A stretch of DNA of 64,000 nt from Eggerthella sp. CAG:298 (GCA_000435675.1 FR895148.1:112958-176957); one strand, 5' to 3'. Positions 25,478 through 35,437 are shown, counted from the stretch's first letter. Numbers and translations: made by a program. Notes: a model not told the origin generated them from the letters alone.

Positions 25478-26746
25478 ATGGCACGTCCGATGACCATGGC
25501 TGAAAAGATTCTTGCCGCCCACGCCGGCCTTGATGAGGTCGTTCCTGGGCAGCTTATCGAATGCGATTTGGATCTGGTGTTGGCAAACGACATCACTGCG
25601 CCGATCGCAATCCAGGAGTTCAAGAAGATCGGTGTCGATAGCGTGTTCGATCCCACGAAGATCGCGCTCGTTCCCGATCACTACACTCCCAACAAGGACA
25701 TCAAGAGCGCCGAGCAGGCGAAGACCGTACGCGATTTCGCGCGCGAACAAGGCATCACGCACTATTACGAAGTAGGCTGCATGGGTGTCGAACATGCGCT
25801 CTTGCCCGAACAGGGCGTTGTTGGCGCAGGCGATCTGATCATCGGTGCCGATAGCCATACCTGTACGTATGGCGCGCTCGGTGCGTTCTCTACCGGTGTT
25901 GGCTCGACCGATGCGGGCGTGGGCCTTGCAACTGGCAAGGCGTGGTTCAAGGTTCCCGAATCGATCCTCTTCAACATCGAAGGTACGCTCAATCCTGGCG
26001 TTACTGGCAAAGATATCATCCTGCACATCATCGGTCTTATCGGTGTTGATGGCGCACTCTATCAGGCGATGGAGTTCCGTGGCTCTGCGATCGAGAGCCT
26101 GAGCATGGACGAGCGTCTTTCCATTTCGAATATGGCCATCGAAGCAGGTGGCAAAGCGGGCCTCATCCCGGTCGATGATATTACGCGTAAATACCTGAAG
26201 GCACGCGCTGAACGACCCTTCACCGAGTACCATTCCGATCCCGACGCCGTCTATGCACGTGTGATCGACATCAAGGCAGAAGACATCGTTCCCACCGTTG
26301 CCTTCCCGCATCTTCCTTCCAACACGCGTCCCGCGAGCGAAGCACGCGAGGTGAAGATCGATCAGGCGGTCATCGGCTCATGCACTAACGGACGCATCGA
26401 AGATATGCGCCAGGCTGCCGCGGTGCTGAAGGGCCGCAAGGTTCATCCCTTCGTACGCTGCATCATCATTCCGGCAACGCAGCAGGTGTATCGCCAGTGC
26501 ATCGAAGAGGGCCTCATGGATATCTTCCTTGATGCGAACTGTGCGGTCTCGACCCCTACGTGCGGTCCATGCCTTGGTGGCTATATGGGCATCTTGGCAG
26601 CGGGGGAGCGCGCGATCGCTACCACCAATCGAAATTTCGTTGGCCGCATGGGCGATCCTACGAGCGAGGTATATCTCTCTTCGCCAGCTGTTGCCGCTGC
26701 AAGCGCGGTGCTCGGTCACATCGGTCTGCCTGAAGATATAGATTAG
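25478..26746 (+). CDS. leuC: 3-isopropylmalate dehydratase, large subunit
   Basis: Aconitase-family isomerase converting 2- to 3-isopropylmalate in leucine synthesis, with a 4Fe-4S cluster. 422 residues, the shorter two-subunit archaeal/clostridial type. Cluster cysteines lie in GSCTNGRIEDM and in CAVSTPTCGPCLGG; also GADSHTCTYGALGAF. AAAAGGAG lies 5-6 bases upstream. leuD follows after 9 bases; leuA is not in the window. Confidence 0.95.
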   Translation: MARPMTMAEKILAAHAGLDEVVPGQLIECDLDLVLANDITAPIAIQEFKKIGVDSVFDPTKIALVPDHYTPNKDIKSAEQAKTVRDFAREQGITHYYEVGCMGVEHALLPEQGVVGAGDLIIGADSHTCTYGALGAFSTGVGSTDAGVGLATGKAWFKVPESILFNIEGTLNPGVTGKDIILHIIGLIGVDGALYQAMEFRGSAIESLSMDERLSISNMAIEAGGKAGLIPVDDITRKYLKARAERPFTEYHSDPDAVYARVIDIKAEDIVPTVAFPHLPSNTRPASEAREVKIDQAVIGSCTNGRIEDMRQAAAVLKGRKVHPFVRCIIIPATQQVYRQCIEEGLMDIFLDANCAVSTPTCGPCLGGYMGILAAGERAIATTNRNFVGRMGDPTSEVYLSSPAVAAASAVLGHIGLPEDID

Positions 26747-26755
26747 GAGCAATTC

Positions 26756-27253
26756 ATGAACTATAAAGGTACGGTACATCGCTACGGAAGAGACGTTGAC
26801 ACCGACGTCATCATCCCTGCGCGTTATCTCAACACCTCTGACCCTGCTGAACTCGCAAAGCATTGCCTGGAAGATCTGGACGCGACCTTTGTCGAAAAGG
26901 TGAATCCCGGCGATATCATCGTTGCTGAAGAGAACTTCGGTTGCGGTTCTTCGCGCGAGCATGCGCCTATCGCCATCAAGGCTGCGGGCATCGATGCGGT
27001 CATCGCGAAGAGCTTCGCACGCATCTTCTACCGCAACTCGATCAATACCGGGCTTGCGATCCTTGAATGCCCCGAAGCAGTTGACGCGATCGAAGAGGGT
27101 CACGTTGTCTCGGTCGAAACGGAGACCGGCACGATCACCGATGAGACCACGGGTCAGGTATTCACCGCGCAACCGTTCCCGCCCTTCATCGCCGATATCA
27201 TCGAGCAGGGCGGTCTTATCAATCGCACGCGCAGTGTTCTGGGAAAAGAGTAG
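26756..27253 (+). CDS. leuD: 3-isopropylmalate dehydratase, small subunit
   Basis: Swivel-domain partner of LeuC. 165 residues with GRDVDTDVIIPARYLNT, the substrate-specificity loop, and FGCGSSREHAPIAIKAAG. Start has TAGGAG 7 bases upstream. leuB follows 9 bases after the stop. Confidence 0.95.
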   Translation: MNYKGTVHRYGRDVDTDVIIPARYLNTSDPAELAKHCLEDLDATFVEKVNPGDIIVAEENFGCGSSREHAPIAIKAAGIDAVIAKSFARIFYRNSINTGLAILECPEAVDAIEEGHVVSVETETGTITDETTGQVFTAQPFPPFIADIIEQGGLINRTRSVLGKE

Positions 27254-27262
27254 GGGAGTAGC

Positions 27263-28372
27263 ATGGCTCAAACGTACAAGATCTGTCTTTTACCTGGCGA
27301 TGGCATCGGTCCTGAGATCATCGCTGAAGGCGTGAAGGTTCTCGATGCGATCGCGGTGAAGCATGGCGTATCGTTCGAATACACCGAAGCGCTCATTGGT
27401 GGCCGTGCGATCGACGAAACGGGCAGCGCGCTTCCCGAAGCCACGCTCGCTATCGCTTCTGGCTCCGATGCGGTGTTGCTTGCGGCAGTCGGCGGTCCGA
27501 AGTGGGATACTACCGATCCCAGCAAACCACGCCCTGAACAGGGATTGCTCGCTATTCGAAAAGGCCTGGGCCTGTATGCGAACCTTCGTCCGGTCGTGAT
27601 CTTCAATGCGCTGGCGGACGCCTCGACGCTCAAACCTTCCGTTATCGATGGTGTCGACTGTGTGATCGTACGCGAGCTCACGGGCGGTCTCTATTTCGGC
27701 GAACGTGAACGCACGTACGATGTTGCTGGCGCAGGCGTGGATGGCGCTCCCGGCCAGCAGGCTTACGACACGCTCATGTACTCCGAATACGAGATCGAGC
27801 GCATTGTTCGCCATGCGTTCGAGACCGCACGCAAACGTCGCGGTCGTGTTCACTCGATCGACAAAGCGAACGTGCTTGAAACCTCGCGCATGTGGCGTGA
27901 GATCACGCATCGTATCGCCGAGGAGTATCCCGATGTCGAGCTTATCGATATGCTCGTTGACAATGCCGCTATGCAGCTGATCAACGATCCGAAGCAGTTC
28001 GATGTCGTGGTAACGGAGAATATGTTCGGCGACATCCTTTCCGACGAAGCTTCGATGCTCACTGGTTCGCTTGGCATGCTCGCTTCCGCTTCACTCGGCG
28101 ATGGTACGGCGCTCTATGAGCCGAGCCATGGCAGTGCGCCCGATATCGCGGGCAAGGGTATCGCTAACCCGCTCGCGCAGATCCTTTCGGTCGAGATGAT
28201 GCTGCGCTACACCTTCAATATGACCGAGGCAGCCGATTCGATCGTTTCAGCGGTGAATGCGGTGCTCGATGAAGGCTGGCGTACCGGCGATATCGCCAAC
28301 GATGAGACCCCTGCCGACAAGATCGTAGGCACGCAAGCTATGGGCGATCTTGTGGTCGCGCACCTCGGTTAA
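27263..28372 (+). CDS. leuB: 3-isopropylmalate dehydrogenase
   Basis: Oxidatively decarboxylates 3-isopropylmalate to 2-ketoisocaproate with NAD. 369 residues. Family motifs: LLPGDGIGPEIIAEG, RKGLGLYANLRPV, RELTGGLYFGE, IDKANVLETSRMW with the catalytic Lys, and NMFGDILSDEASMLTGSLGM with metal-binding Asp. GGGGAG lies 6 bases upstream. hisS starts only 15 bases after the stop. Confidence 0.97.
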   Translation: MAQTYKICLLPGDGIGPEIIAEGVKVLDAIAVKHGVSFEYTEALIGGRAIDETGSALPEATLAIASGSDAVLLAAVGGPKWDTTDPSKPRPEQGLLAIRKGLGLYANLRPVVIFNALADASTLKPSVIDGVDCVIVRELTGGLYFGERERTYDVAGAGVDGAPGQQAYDTLMYSEYEIERIVRHAFETARKRRGRVHSIDKANVLETSRMWREITHRIAEEYPDVELIDMLVDNAAMQLINDPKQFDVVVTENMFGDILSDEASMLTGSLGMLASASLGDGTALYEPSHGSAPDIAGKGIANPLAQILSVEMMLRYTFNMTEAADSIVSAVNAVLDEGWRTGDIANDETPADKIVGTQAMGDLVVAHLG

Positions 28373-28387
28373 GCAGGCGGGTTCTCT

Positions 28388-29746
28388 ATGGCACTTCAAG
28401 CCCCTAAAGGTACGACCGACCTGCTTCCTAAGCAGGCACGTATATGGGATCATTTCAAGCGCTGCGCTTCCGGGGTGTTCTCGCGTTATGGTTACGAGCC
28501 GATCGAGACGCCCATCTTCGAGCAGACCGAGCTTTTCGTGCGCGGCATCGGCGAGGCAACCGATGTGGTCTCTAAAGAGATGTTCGCCACGATCACAGGC
28601 GAAAACCTCAAGACCCTGCTTGGCGGCGGTCATGTGAAGAGCAATAGCCGTTTCAGCCTGCGTCCAGAAGGAACGGCTTCGGTGGTGCGTGCCGTTGCGC
28701 AGCATAATCTGGTTTCGCCAGGCGGTCTGCCCGCAAAGCTCATGTATGCCGGCCCGATGTTCCGCGCTGAGAACGTTCAGAAGGGCAGGCAGCGCCAATT
28801 CAACCAAGTTGGCATCGAATGCTTGGGCTCGGAAGATCCTTCTATCGATGCCGAAGCGATCATCATGCTCATGCGCTTTTATGAGGCGATCGGGCTCGAT
28901 ACAAGCAAGCTTACGCTGCTCATCAATTCGATGGGGTGTGAAACCTGCAGGCCGGCATATCGCGATGCGGTCGCACAGTTCCTCATCGATCGCGAGGCGG
29001 ATCTTTGCGAGGAATGTCGCACTCGCGCGCACAGCAACCCCTTGCGTGCATTTGACTGCAAACAAGAAGCCTGTGTTCAAGTTATGAAGGATGCGCCGCT
29101 TATCACGGATGCGCTCTGCGAAGAATGCAAGGCGCACTATGCACAGGTAAAAGCATATCTCGATGATGCGGGGATCAGCTATATTGAAGACCCCACGCTC
29201 GTGCGTGGTCTCGATTACTACACGCGAACCGTCTTCGAAGTCCAGGTAAAAGAGGGCATGGGCGCTCAGAATGCCATCGGTGGTGGCGGGCGCTACGACA
29301 AGCTCATGGAGGAGATCGGTGGTCAGCCGATGCCGGGCTTCGGTTTCGCGCTCGGCTTCGAACGCTGCATCTTGGCCCTCGAGGCACAAGGGTTTACCTT
29401 CCCAGAATCCCGTACGATCGAGTGCTTCGTCGCCTGCGTCGATGCGTCGGTCAAACCGCAGGCTTTCATGCTCTTGCAGCACTTGCGTGATGCGGGAATC
29501 GCTTCTGACATGGACCACCTAGGCAAGAGCCTGAAGGCACAGTTCAAGTCTGCAGGAAAGCAGCAAGCCTCCTATGTGCTCGTGGTCGGTCCCGATGAGC
29601 TTGCCCAAAATGCGCTCACATGTCGCGACATGGATGCCCATGAGGAAACAACGCTCGATCTTGCAAAGTTCACTGAAGCCTTGCAAAACGCTGCTTTGAC
29701 CGAAGAGCCCACTACCTTGGGCGACATCATCACATCTTTACCATAA
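28388..29746 (+). CDS. hisS: Histidyl-tRNA synthetase
   Basis: Class II synthetase charging tRNA-His. 452 residues: motif 2 SLRPEGTASVVRAV with FRAENVQKGRQRQFNQVG, the histidine-specific LVRGLDYYTRTVFEV, motif 3 region GGGGRYD and GFALGFER, then an anticodon-binding domain. A cysteine-rich insertion (CETC, CEEC and CEEC pairs, about 180-250) is seen, as in many Gram-positive HisS. No T-box leader fits in the 15-base gap, so it is read with leuCDB. It is paired with aspS. Confidence 0.96.
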   Translation: MALQAPKGTTDLLPKQARIWDHFKRCASGVFSRYGYEPIETPIFEQTELFVRGIGEATDVVSKEMFATITGENLKTLLGGGHVKSNSRFSLRPEGTASVVRAVAQHNLVSPGGLPAKLMYAGPMFRAENVQKGRQRQFNQVGIECLGSEDPSIDAEAIIMLMRFYEAIGLDTSKLTLLINSMGCETCRPAYRDAVAQFLIDREADLCEECRTRAHSNPLRAFDCKQEACVQVMKDAPLITDALCEECKAHYAQVKAYLDDAGISYIEDPTLVRGLDYYTRTVFEVQVKEGMGAQNAIGGGGRYDKLMEEIGGQPMPGFGFALGFERCILALEAQGFTFPESRTIECFVACVDASVKPQAFMLLQHLRDAGIASDMDHLGKSLKAQFKSAGKQQASYVLVVGPDELAQNALTCRDMDAHEETTLDLAKFTEALQNAALTEEPTTLGDIITSLP

Positions 29747-29813
29747 CAGCCTGGTTTAATAGAGAACAATTATCAGCCTACGATTCAACACACTACAAGG
29801 AGAGATTCAAACG

Positions 29814-31592
29814 ATGAGCGAACTTAACAACAAGTTCAGCATGCACACCAAGACCTGCGGCGAACTTCGCAAAGAAGACATTGGCGAAGAAGTCGTTTTG
29901 ACCGGTTGGGTTTGGCACAATCGCGATCATGGCGGACTGATCTTTGTCGATCTACGTGACCGCGATGGGTATACGCAGGTGGTCATCGACCCTGATTGCG
30001 TTACCCCTGAAGAGTTTGCGGTTGCCGAACATCTCGGTCGCGAATGGGTCATCAAGATCGAAGGCAAGGTGCGCGCTCGTCAAGAAGGTGCCGAGAACCC
30101 CGATATGGCAACTGGTCAGATCGAGGTGCTCGCAAACGACCTTCAGGTGCTCAACAAGTCTCTCACGCCGCCGTTCTCGATCGAAGATGGCATCGAGACC
30201 GATGAAACTACGCGTATGAAGTGGCGTTATCTCGACTTGCGTCGTCCTGAGATGTATCAGGCGCTCGCTCTGCGCCATGCGGTCGCACAAGCGATGCGCT
30301 CAGCCCTGAACGAGCATGGTTTCCTCGAGATCGAGACCCCGATTCTTGCGAATTCCACTCCAGAAGGCGCACGTGACTACATCGTTCCTTCGCGTCCGAA
30401 CCCGGGCACGTTCTACGCACTGCCGCAGTCTCCTCAGCAGTTCAAGCAGATGCTCATGATCGGTGGCGTTGAACGCTACTATCAGATCGCACGCTGCTTC
30501 CGCGACGAAGACCTTCGTGCGGATCGCCAGCCTGAATTCACTCAGGTAGATATCGAGATGAGCTTCGTTGAGGGCGAAGATGTCATGAACCTCATGGAAG
30601 AAGTGCTCGCCGAAGCGCTCAAGGCTGTAGGTGTTGAGCACGAATTCCCGCTTCAGCGTATGCAATACCGTGAAGCGATGGATCGTTTCGGCTGCGATCG
30701 CCCCGATACGCGTTTTGGCATGGAGCTCGTTGATATCACCGATATCGTGAAAGATTCCGGTTTCAAGGTGTTCTCGAGCGTTGCGCAGTCTGGCGGCATC
30801 GTGAAGGCGATCAATGCTAAGGGCGCTGGCGACTGGAGCCGTGGCGAGATCGAGAAGCTCGCTTCTATCGCTGAGGCGAATGGCGCTAAAGGCATGGCAT
30901 GGATCGCGTTCACTTCTGATGGCAAGGAAAAGAGCCCCATCATCAAGTTCTTCTCCGATGAAGAATTCGCTGGCATCAAAGAGGCGCTCGACGTCGAACC
31001 GGGCGATCTGGTGCTCTTCGCTGCAGACACCTATGAAGTAGCCAATGCGGTGCTTGCTGCGCTTCGTCTCCACATGGCAGAGGCGCTCGATATCCCGCGT
31101 GAGGGCCATGCGCTGCTCTGGGTGGTCAATTTCCCGATGTTCCACTATGACGAAGACGAGGGTAAGTACAGCGCGGAGCATCATCCGTTCACGCATGTGC
31201 TCGAAGAAGACCTCGACAAGATCGAATCCGATCCGCTCGCTTGCGGTAGCTACTCATATGACCTGGTCATGGATGGTTTTGAAGTGGGTGGCGGTACGAT
31301 CCGTATTCACGACGCCGAGGAACAGAAACGCATCTTGAAGGTGTGCGGCCTCACCGATGAAGAGATCGAAGAGAAGTTCGGTCACCTCATCCACGCGCTT
31401 GAGCTTGGCGCGCCGCCTCATGGTGGCATCGCGCTCGGCCTCGACCGCTTGGTCATGCTGCTCGCCGACAAACAATCCATTCGTGACGTTATCGCGTTCC
31501 CGAAGACCTCTTCTGCTTCCGATCCAATGACGGGTGCACCTAATCAAGTAACTGCTCGTCAGCTCAAGGAAGTGGGTCTTCGTATCCTGTAA
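29814..31592 (+). CDS. aspS: Aspartyl-tRNA synthetase, bacterial type
   Basis: Class II synthetase for Asp (possibly Asn as well). 592 residues: N-terminal OB fold (VVLTGWVWHNRDHGGLIFVDLRD), motif 2 area (CFRDEDLRADRQPEFTQVD), the GAD insertion characteristic of bacterial AspRS, and motif 3 GGIALGLDRLVMLLA. AAGGAGAG lies about 9 bases before the ATG. Discriminating versus non-discriminating type cannot be judged without gatCAB data. Confidence 0.96.
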   Translation: MSELNNKFSMHTKTCGELRKEDIGEEVVLTGWVWHNRDHGGLIFVDLRDRDGYTQVVIDPDCVTPEEFAVAEHLGREWVIKIEGKVRARQEGAENPDMATGQIEVLANDLQVLNKSLTPPFSIEDGIETDETTRMKWRYLDLRRPEMYQALALRHAVAQAMRSALNEHGFLEIETPILANSTPEGARDYIVPSRPNPGTFYALPQSPQQFKQMLMIGGVERYYQIARCFRDEDLRADRQPEFTQVDIEMSFVEGEDVMNLMEEVLAEALKAVGVEHEFPLQRMQYREAMDRFGCDRPDTRFGMELVDITDIVKDSGFKVFSSVAQSGGIVKAINAKGAGDWSRGEIEKLASIAEANGAKGMAWIAFTSDGKEKSPIIKFFSDEEFAGIKEALDVEPGDLVLFAADTYEVANAVLAALRLHMAEALDIPREGHALLWVVNFPMFHYDEDEGKYSAEHHPFTHVLEEDLDKIESDPLACGSYSYDLVMDGFEVGGGTIRIHDAEEQKRILKVCGLTDEEIEEKFGHLIHALELGAPPHGGIALGLDRLVMLLADKQSIRDVIAFPKTSSASDPMTGAPNQVTARQLKEVGLRIL

Positions 31593-31656
31593 TCATCGTT
31601 CAGAGAGGCACGTGGCGTGCACTTCTGAACGTAACTGCCAAGAAAGACTGACGACT

Positions 31657-33156
31657 ATGACAGACGCTGAAGCTTCTGCTCAAATAGAGAATCAAGATGA
31701 AGTCGTTGCAGCTGCTGATGAAGGGCAGCCTAAGAAGATGCGTACCAAGAAGAAGGTACTGCTCATCACGCTCTTGGTCATTCTTGCGTCGCTCGTTGTC
31801 GTGTATGCCGCAGGAGCACTGTTCTTTTCGTCTCACTTCTATCCGAACACGCGCTTCAATGATGAAGATATCTCCTACCAGGCAGATACCGCGTTCGTCG
31901 ATAAGGTCGAAGCTCAAGTGCCAGGGTACAAGCTCACCATCACGGGAGATGACTACATCCAGGACATCACGTCAGCGCAAGTCGACCTCTCTGTTGACCC
32001 TGAAAAGCTCAAAGTGGATGCGTTCGAGTCGCAGAATGTCTGGCTGTGGCCCATCGAGGTCTTTGGCAGCCACGATGTGAGCCATGTGATCGATGCTTCA
32101 TTCGATCACGATAAGGTTGTAGAGATACTCACGCCTACCGTAGAGACCTATAACAAAGAGGCAACGCCCAGCGCCGATGCGACCATCGCCTATGACGAGC
32201 GCATCAATCTCGTAGTGGTAAAAGATGAAGTGTACGGCAATCAGATCGATGCGGAAGCTTTCATCTCTAAAGTGGACGGGTGTCTCGCTTCATTGGAACC
32301 TACCTATCAGCTCAATGATGAGGTCTTCATCCAGCCGACCATCTTGGCAAGTGACGAACGCTTCAAGCAGGCGCTTCCTGCCGCACAAACGCTCATCAGT
32401 GGCGAGATCGACCTTACGCTTGCTGAAGGTACGGTCTCTGCGGGTAAAGTGGGCAAAGACCTGCTCGTTTCTTGGCTCACGCTCGATCCTGAGACCCTCA
32501 TGCCAACTCTCGATCAGGCAGCAGTTGCCGCTTGGGCAGAACAGAAAGGCGCTGAGCTCAATACGATCGGCACCAAGCGCACGTTCAAACGCCCCGATGG
32601 GAAGAACGTTACCGTGAGTGGGGGAGTATACGGTTGGAAGGTGAGCACTGCCGATCTTGCGAGCACGCTTATCGGAAACGTTACTGCAGGGAACTTCGAA
32701 GCGATCGATATTCCCTGCGAGCAGACTGCCGATGTGTACAACGGACCTGGTGGACGTGATTGGACGGCCTATGTCGACATCGATCTGTCCGAGCAAAAGG
32801 TGCGTTACTACAACGAAAAGGATGAAGAGCTCTTTGTGACCGATTGTGTTACAGGCGACGTGAGCAAAGGGCGCTCGACGCCTACCGGACTGTATTATCT
32901 TCGTGCAAAGAAGAGTCCTGAGGTGCTGACGGGCTTCAATGCCGATGGCACGAAAGACTATGAAACGCACGTTACCTACTGGATGCCCTTCATCCGCAAC
33001 AGCATCGGTCTGCACGATGCGAGCTGGCGTGGTAAGTTCGGTGGTTCGATCTACAAGGGCAACGGTTCGCATGGTTGCGTGAACCTTCCAACAGAGGCCG
33101 CTAAGTGGTTCTACGATAACCTCACTACCAATGTGGCAGTCCTTGTTCATGAATAG
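31657..33156 (+). CDS. L,D-transpeptidase (YkuD) with peptidoglycan-binding domain
   Basis: Cell-wall cross-linking or anchoring enzyme. 499 residues: an acidic cytoplasmic start, a Lys-rich patch, one membrane helix (about 27-52), extracellular repeats resembling the PG_binding_4 region (about 70-330), and a C-terminal YkuD catalytic domain with the signature IGLHDASWRGKFGG then SHGCVNLP, whose Cys is the nucleophile. ATG 31657 is preferred; a GTG at 31612 after GAGAGG would add 15 residues. Precedes murI, another wall gene. Confidence 0.9.
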   Translation: MTDAEASAQIENQDEVVAAADEGQPKKMRTKKKVLLITLLVILASLVVVYAAGALFFSSHFYPNTRFNDEDISYQADTAFVDKVEAQVPGYKLTITGDDYIQDITSAQVDLSVDPEKLKVDAFESQNVWLWPIEVFGSHDVSHVIDASFDHDKVVEILTPTVETYNKEATPSADATIAYDERINLVVVKDEVYGNQIDAEAFISKVDGCLASLEPTYQLNDEVFIQPTILASDERFKQALPAAQTLISGEIDLTLAEGTVSAGKVGKDLLVSWLTLDPETLMPTLDQAAVAAWAEQKGAELNTIGTKRTFKRPDGKNVTVSGGVYGWKVSTADLASTLIGNVTAGNFEAIDIPCEQTADVYNGPGGRDWTAYVDIDLSEQKVRYYNEKDEELFVTDCVTGDVSKGRSTPTGLYYLRAKKSPEVLTGFNADGTKDYETHVTYWMPFIRNSIGLHDASWRGKFGGSIYKGNGSHGCVNLPTEAAKWFYDNLTTNVAVLVHE

Positions 33157-33169
33157 CACCTGATGATCG

Positions 33170-34123
33170 ATGGATTTTCTGAACATGAGCGATCAAACAG
33201 AAAAACAGACAGAACCATATCGTTTCTTCGGTACGCAAGAAGAGGGAATCGTAGGAAAACGCGATCTGTCTTATGACGATGCACCGATCGGCGTCTTCGA
33301 TTCTGGTTTTGGTGGCCTTACCGTTGCGCGCGAGATCATGAAGGCGCTCCCACATGAGAACATCATCTACTTTGGAGACACGCTTCATTGCCCTTATGGC
33401 CCTCGCTCATTCGATGAGGTTGCTTCTTTCGTGGAGCAGATTGGCACCTGGCTTGTGGATCAGGGTGTGAAGATGATCGTGATCGCCTGCAATACGGCAA
33501 CTGCGGCTGGACTGAGCTTGGCGCAAACGAAATTTCCGGTGCCGGTCATCGGCGTTGTTGAGCCGGGGGCACGCGCGGCTGCTCGAGCCACACGCAACAA
33601 GAGGGTAGGGGTCATTGCAACGAAGGGCACGGTCGAATCGGATGTCTACACACATGCTATTCGTGCGAACGATGCAGGTATCACCGTGTTCGCAACGGCA
33701 ACGCCTCGGTTCGTCGAGATCGCTGAGCTGGGCATTCAGATGGCAAAAGGGCCGATCGAGAACTATACTTCGCTCGCTTCGCAGGTTTATATTCGACCAG
33801 AATTCCAAGAGATCGCGCAAGACTACCTCGATCCACTTCGCCGCTGCGATGTTGATACGCTCGTACTGGGTTGCACTCACTTCCCGCTATTGAAATCCCT
33901 GATCGGAGGCGTGATGGGTAGGGAAGTGGTGCTCATCTCCTCAGCTTCTGAGGTTGCACGTGATTGTGCTGATATCCTGAGCCGTCAGGGGATCACTGCG
34001 CGCCCCGACAATAAAGCACGCTATGAATTCTTCACGTCGGGCAACGATATCGAAGCGTTCAGGCGGTTTGGCACCCGTGTGCTTCGTTTTCCGCTCGACC
34101 ACCTTACTCATATCGTCTTATAA
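33170..34123 (+). CDS. murI: Glutamate racemase
   Basis: Makes D-glutamate for peptidoglycan. 317 residues, with about 35-40 extra at the N-terminus before APIGVFDSGFGGLTVAREI. The two catalytic cysteines lie in IACNTATAAGLS and LGCTHFPLL. The start is uncertain: ATGs at 33170 and 33185 both lack a good Shine-Dalgarno. It lies between an L,D-transpeptidase gene and the dITP pyrophosphatase gene. Confidence 0.94.
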   Translation: MDFLNMSDQTEKQTEPYRFFGTQEEGIVGKRDLSYDDAPIGVFDSGFGGLTVAREIMKALPHENIIYFGDTLHCPYGPRSFDEVASFVEQIGTWLVDQGVKMIVIACNTATAAGLSLAQTKFPVPVIGVVEPGARAAARATRNKRVGVIATKGTVESDVYTHAIRANDAGITVFATATPRFVEIAELGIQMAKGPIENYTSLASQVYIRPEFQEIAQDYLDPLRRCDVDTLVLGCTHFPLLKSLIGGVMGREVVLISSASEVARDCADILSRQGITARPDNKARYEFFTSGNDIEAFRRFGTRVLRFPLDHLTHIVL

Positions 34124-34135
34124 GGAGTGCCTTTC

Positions 34136-34729
34136 ATGGCTAAGAAGGTAATCATCGCAACCAACAATGCTCATAAGGTTGAGGAGATCTCCGATTTCTT
34201 CTCCGCGCTCGATTGGGAATGCGAGAGTCTTGCTCAAGCGGGCATCGAATCTAATCCGGATGAAACAGGCACCACACTCATCGAGAATGCCCGTATCAAA
34301 GCTCAGGCTGCTCATGAGCTTTCAGGTTGTGCGGTCCTCGCAGATGATTCAGGGTTGCTCGTTGATGCGCTCGATGGCGCACCAGGGGTCTATTCTTCAC
34401 GCTATGCGGGAGAGGACGGAAACGACCAAAAGAACAACGCCTTCTTGCTCGAGAACATCGCACAGGTTGGACCTGAAGATCGTACGGCTCATTTTTCGTG
34501 CGTACTATGCTTCATCGATGAAGACGGAACCGAGACCACTGCAGAAGGCAGGGTCGAAGGCTTGATCGGGTTCGAGGTGCGCGGCAACGAAGGTTTTGGG
34601 TACGATCCGCTCTTTCTGCCGGATGACTTTGACAACGAATATACGTTTGCAGAGCTTGGGCTTGCCGAGAAACAGAAGGTGTCACATCGTGCGCGTGCGT
34701 TGCGCGCTCTTATGGACAAGCTTTCGTAA
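34136..34729 (+). CDS. rdgB: dITP/XTP pyrophosphatase (RdgB/HAM1)
   Basis: Hydrolyses non-canonical purine triphosphates to monophosphates. 197 residues. Motifs: IATNNAHKVEEI at the N-terminus, ADDSGLLVDALDGAPGVYSSRYAG, GFGYDPLFLPDDF, and KQKVSHRARALRAL. The ATG at 34136 has AAGGAG 8 bases upstream; the earlier GTG is inside that binding site. murI-rdgB pairing is common in Gram-positives. Confidence 0.95.
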   Translation: MAKKVIIATNNAHKVEEISDFFSALDWECESLAQAGIESNPDETGTTLIENARIKAQAAHELSGCAVLADDSGLLVDALDGAPGVYSSRYAGEDGNDQKNNAFLLENIAQVGPEDRTAHFSCVLCFIDEDGTETTAEGRVEGLIGFEVRGNEGFGYDPLFLPDDFDNEYTFAELGLAEKQKVSHRARALRALMDKLS

Positions 34730-34926
34730 CTAACACATGCATTCGATCAAATGCTGCTGCATTCTGGCGCAAGAGCTAGACTGTTGCATATTAATTCCTA
34801 GCCAAAAATGAAGAAGGAATACGAGAGGAGAGAAGCCACGATTCTCGCATTGTCTAAAATAGTCCTTAGTTTACATAAGATATATTATCAAATTAATATA
34901 GAGAATGAGCAGGTGAACCAAGCGCG
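34730..34926. other. AT-rich gap between converging rdgB and dut
   Basis: About 200 bases, noticeably AT-rich, with only a five-base-pair GCTAG/CTAGC inverted repeat. I see no gene and no strong terminator. Confidence 0.5.
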
Positions 34927-35370
34927 CTAATTACCACTTGAGCCAAAACCGCCGCTCCCTCGCTCGGTCTCGCTCAATTCATCAACCTCGGTGAAATCTA
35001 CTTCTTCTGCTTTGATGATGATAAGCTGTGCGATTCGATCGCCCTTGCGTATCTCTATCGGAGCTTTGGGATCAAGATTGATCGCGATCGCCTTTAGCTC
35101 GCCTCGATAATTCGAATCGATGAGCCCCGGTGTGTTCACGAGCGACAAACCTTTATTGATCGCATTTCCGCTTCGCGGGATCACGAGCGCTGCAAATCCA
35201 AGCGGCAACTCGATCGAAATGCCCGTTTTGATGAGTTTTCGCTCAAAAGGCTCTAAAATAACGTCTTCTAAGCTTGATAAATCGTATCCAGCATCACCAA
35301 AACGTCCATGAGACGGTGTAACGGCTTCTGAGGCCATTTTAGTGAATTTCACGGGTATTTTATCAAGCAT
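34927..35370 (-). CDS. dut: dUTP diphosphatase
   Basis: Trimeric dUTPase; keeps uracil out of DNA and supplies dUMP. 147 residues with all five motifs: DAGYDL, PRSGNAIN (usually PRSGLA), GLIDSNYRGE, GDRIAQLI and the C-terminal RGSGGFGSSG. No clear ribosome binding site upstream. It lies 65 bases downstream of nrdR, suggesting joint nucleotide-supply control. Confidence 0.95.
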   Translation of the reverse strand: MLDKIPVKFTKMASEAVTPSHGRFGDAGYDLSSLEDVILEPFERKLIKTGISIELPLGFAALVIPRSGNAINKGLSLVNTPGLIDSNYRGELKAIAINLDPKAPIEIRKGDRIAQLIIIKAEEVDFTEVDELSETERGSGGFGSSGN

Positions 35371-35389
35371 AGTTGTTACAAGCCCTTAG

Positions 35390-35437
35390 AAACGCTCTCA
35401 GAGGGTCATTTTCTCAGAAAGACCAAAATGAGCGTTT
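35390..35437 (-). terminator. Stacked hairpin between nrdR and dut
   Basis: AAACGC (35390-35395) pairs with GCGTTT (35432-35437), and TCATTTT (35406-35412) pairs with AAAATGA (35425-35431), giving coaxial stems with a one-sided bulge. Only a weak T run follows on the minus strand, so attenuation or RNA processing is as likely as termination. Confidence 0.4.

Noticed and set aside
28247..29518. 423-codon minus-strand frame across hisS
   Set aside because: Antisense to a complete synthetase with all motifs; no independent signals.
29747..29813. T-box riboswitch before aspS (or hisS)
   Set aside because: Gaps of 67 and 15 bases are too short and lack the T-box consensus.
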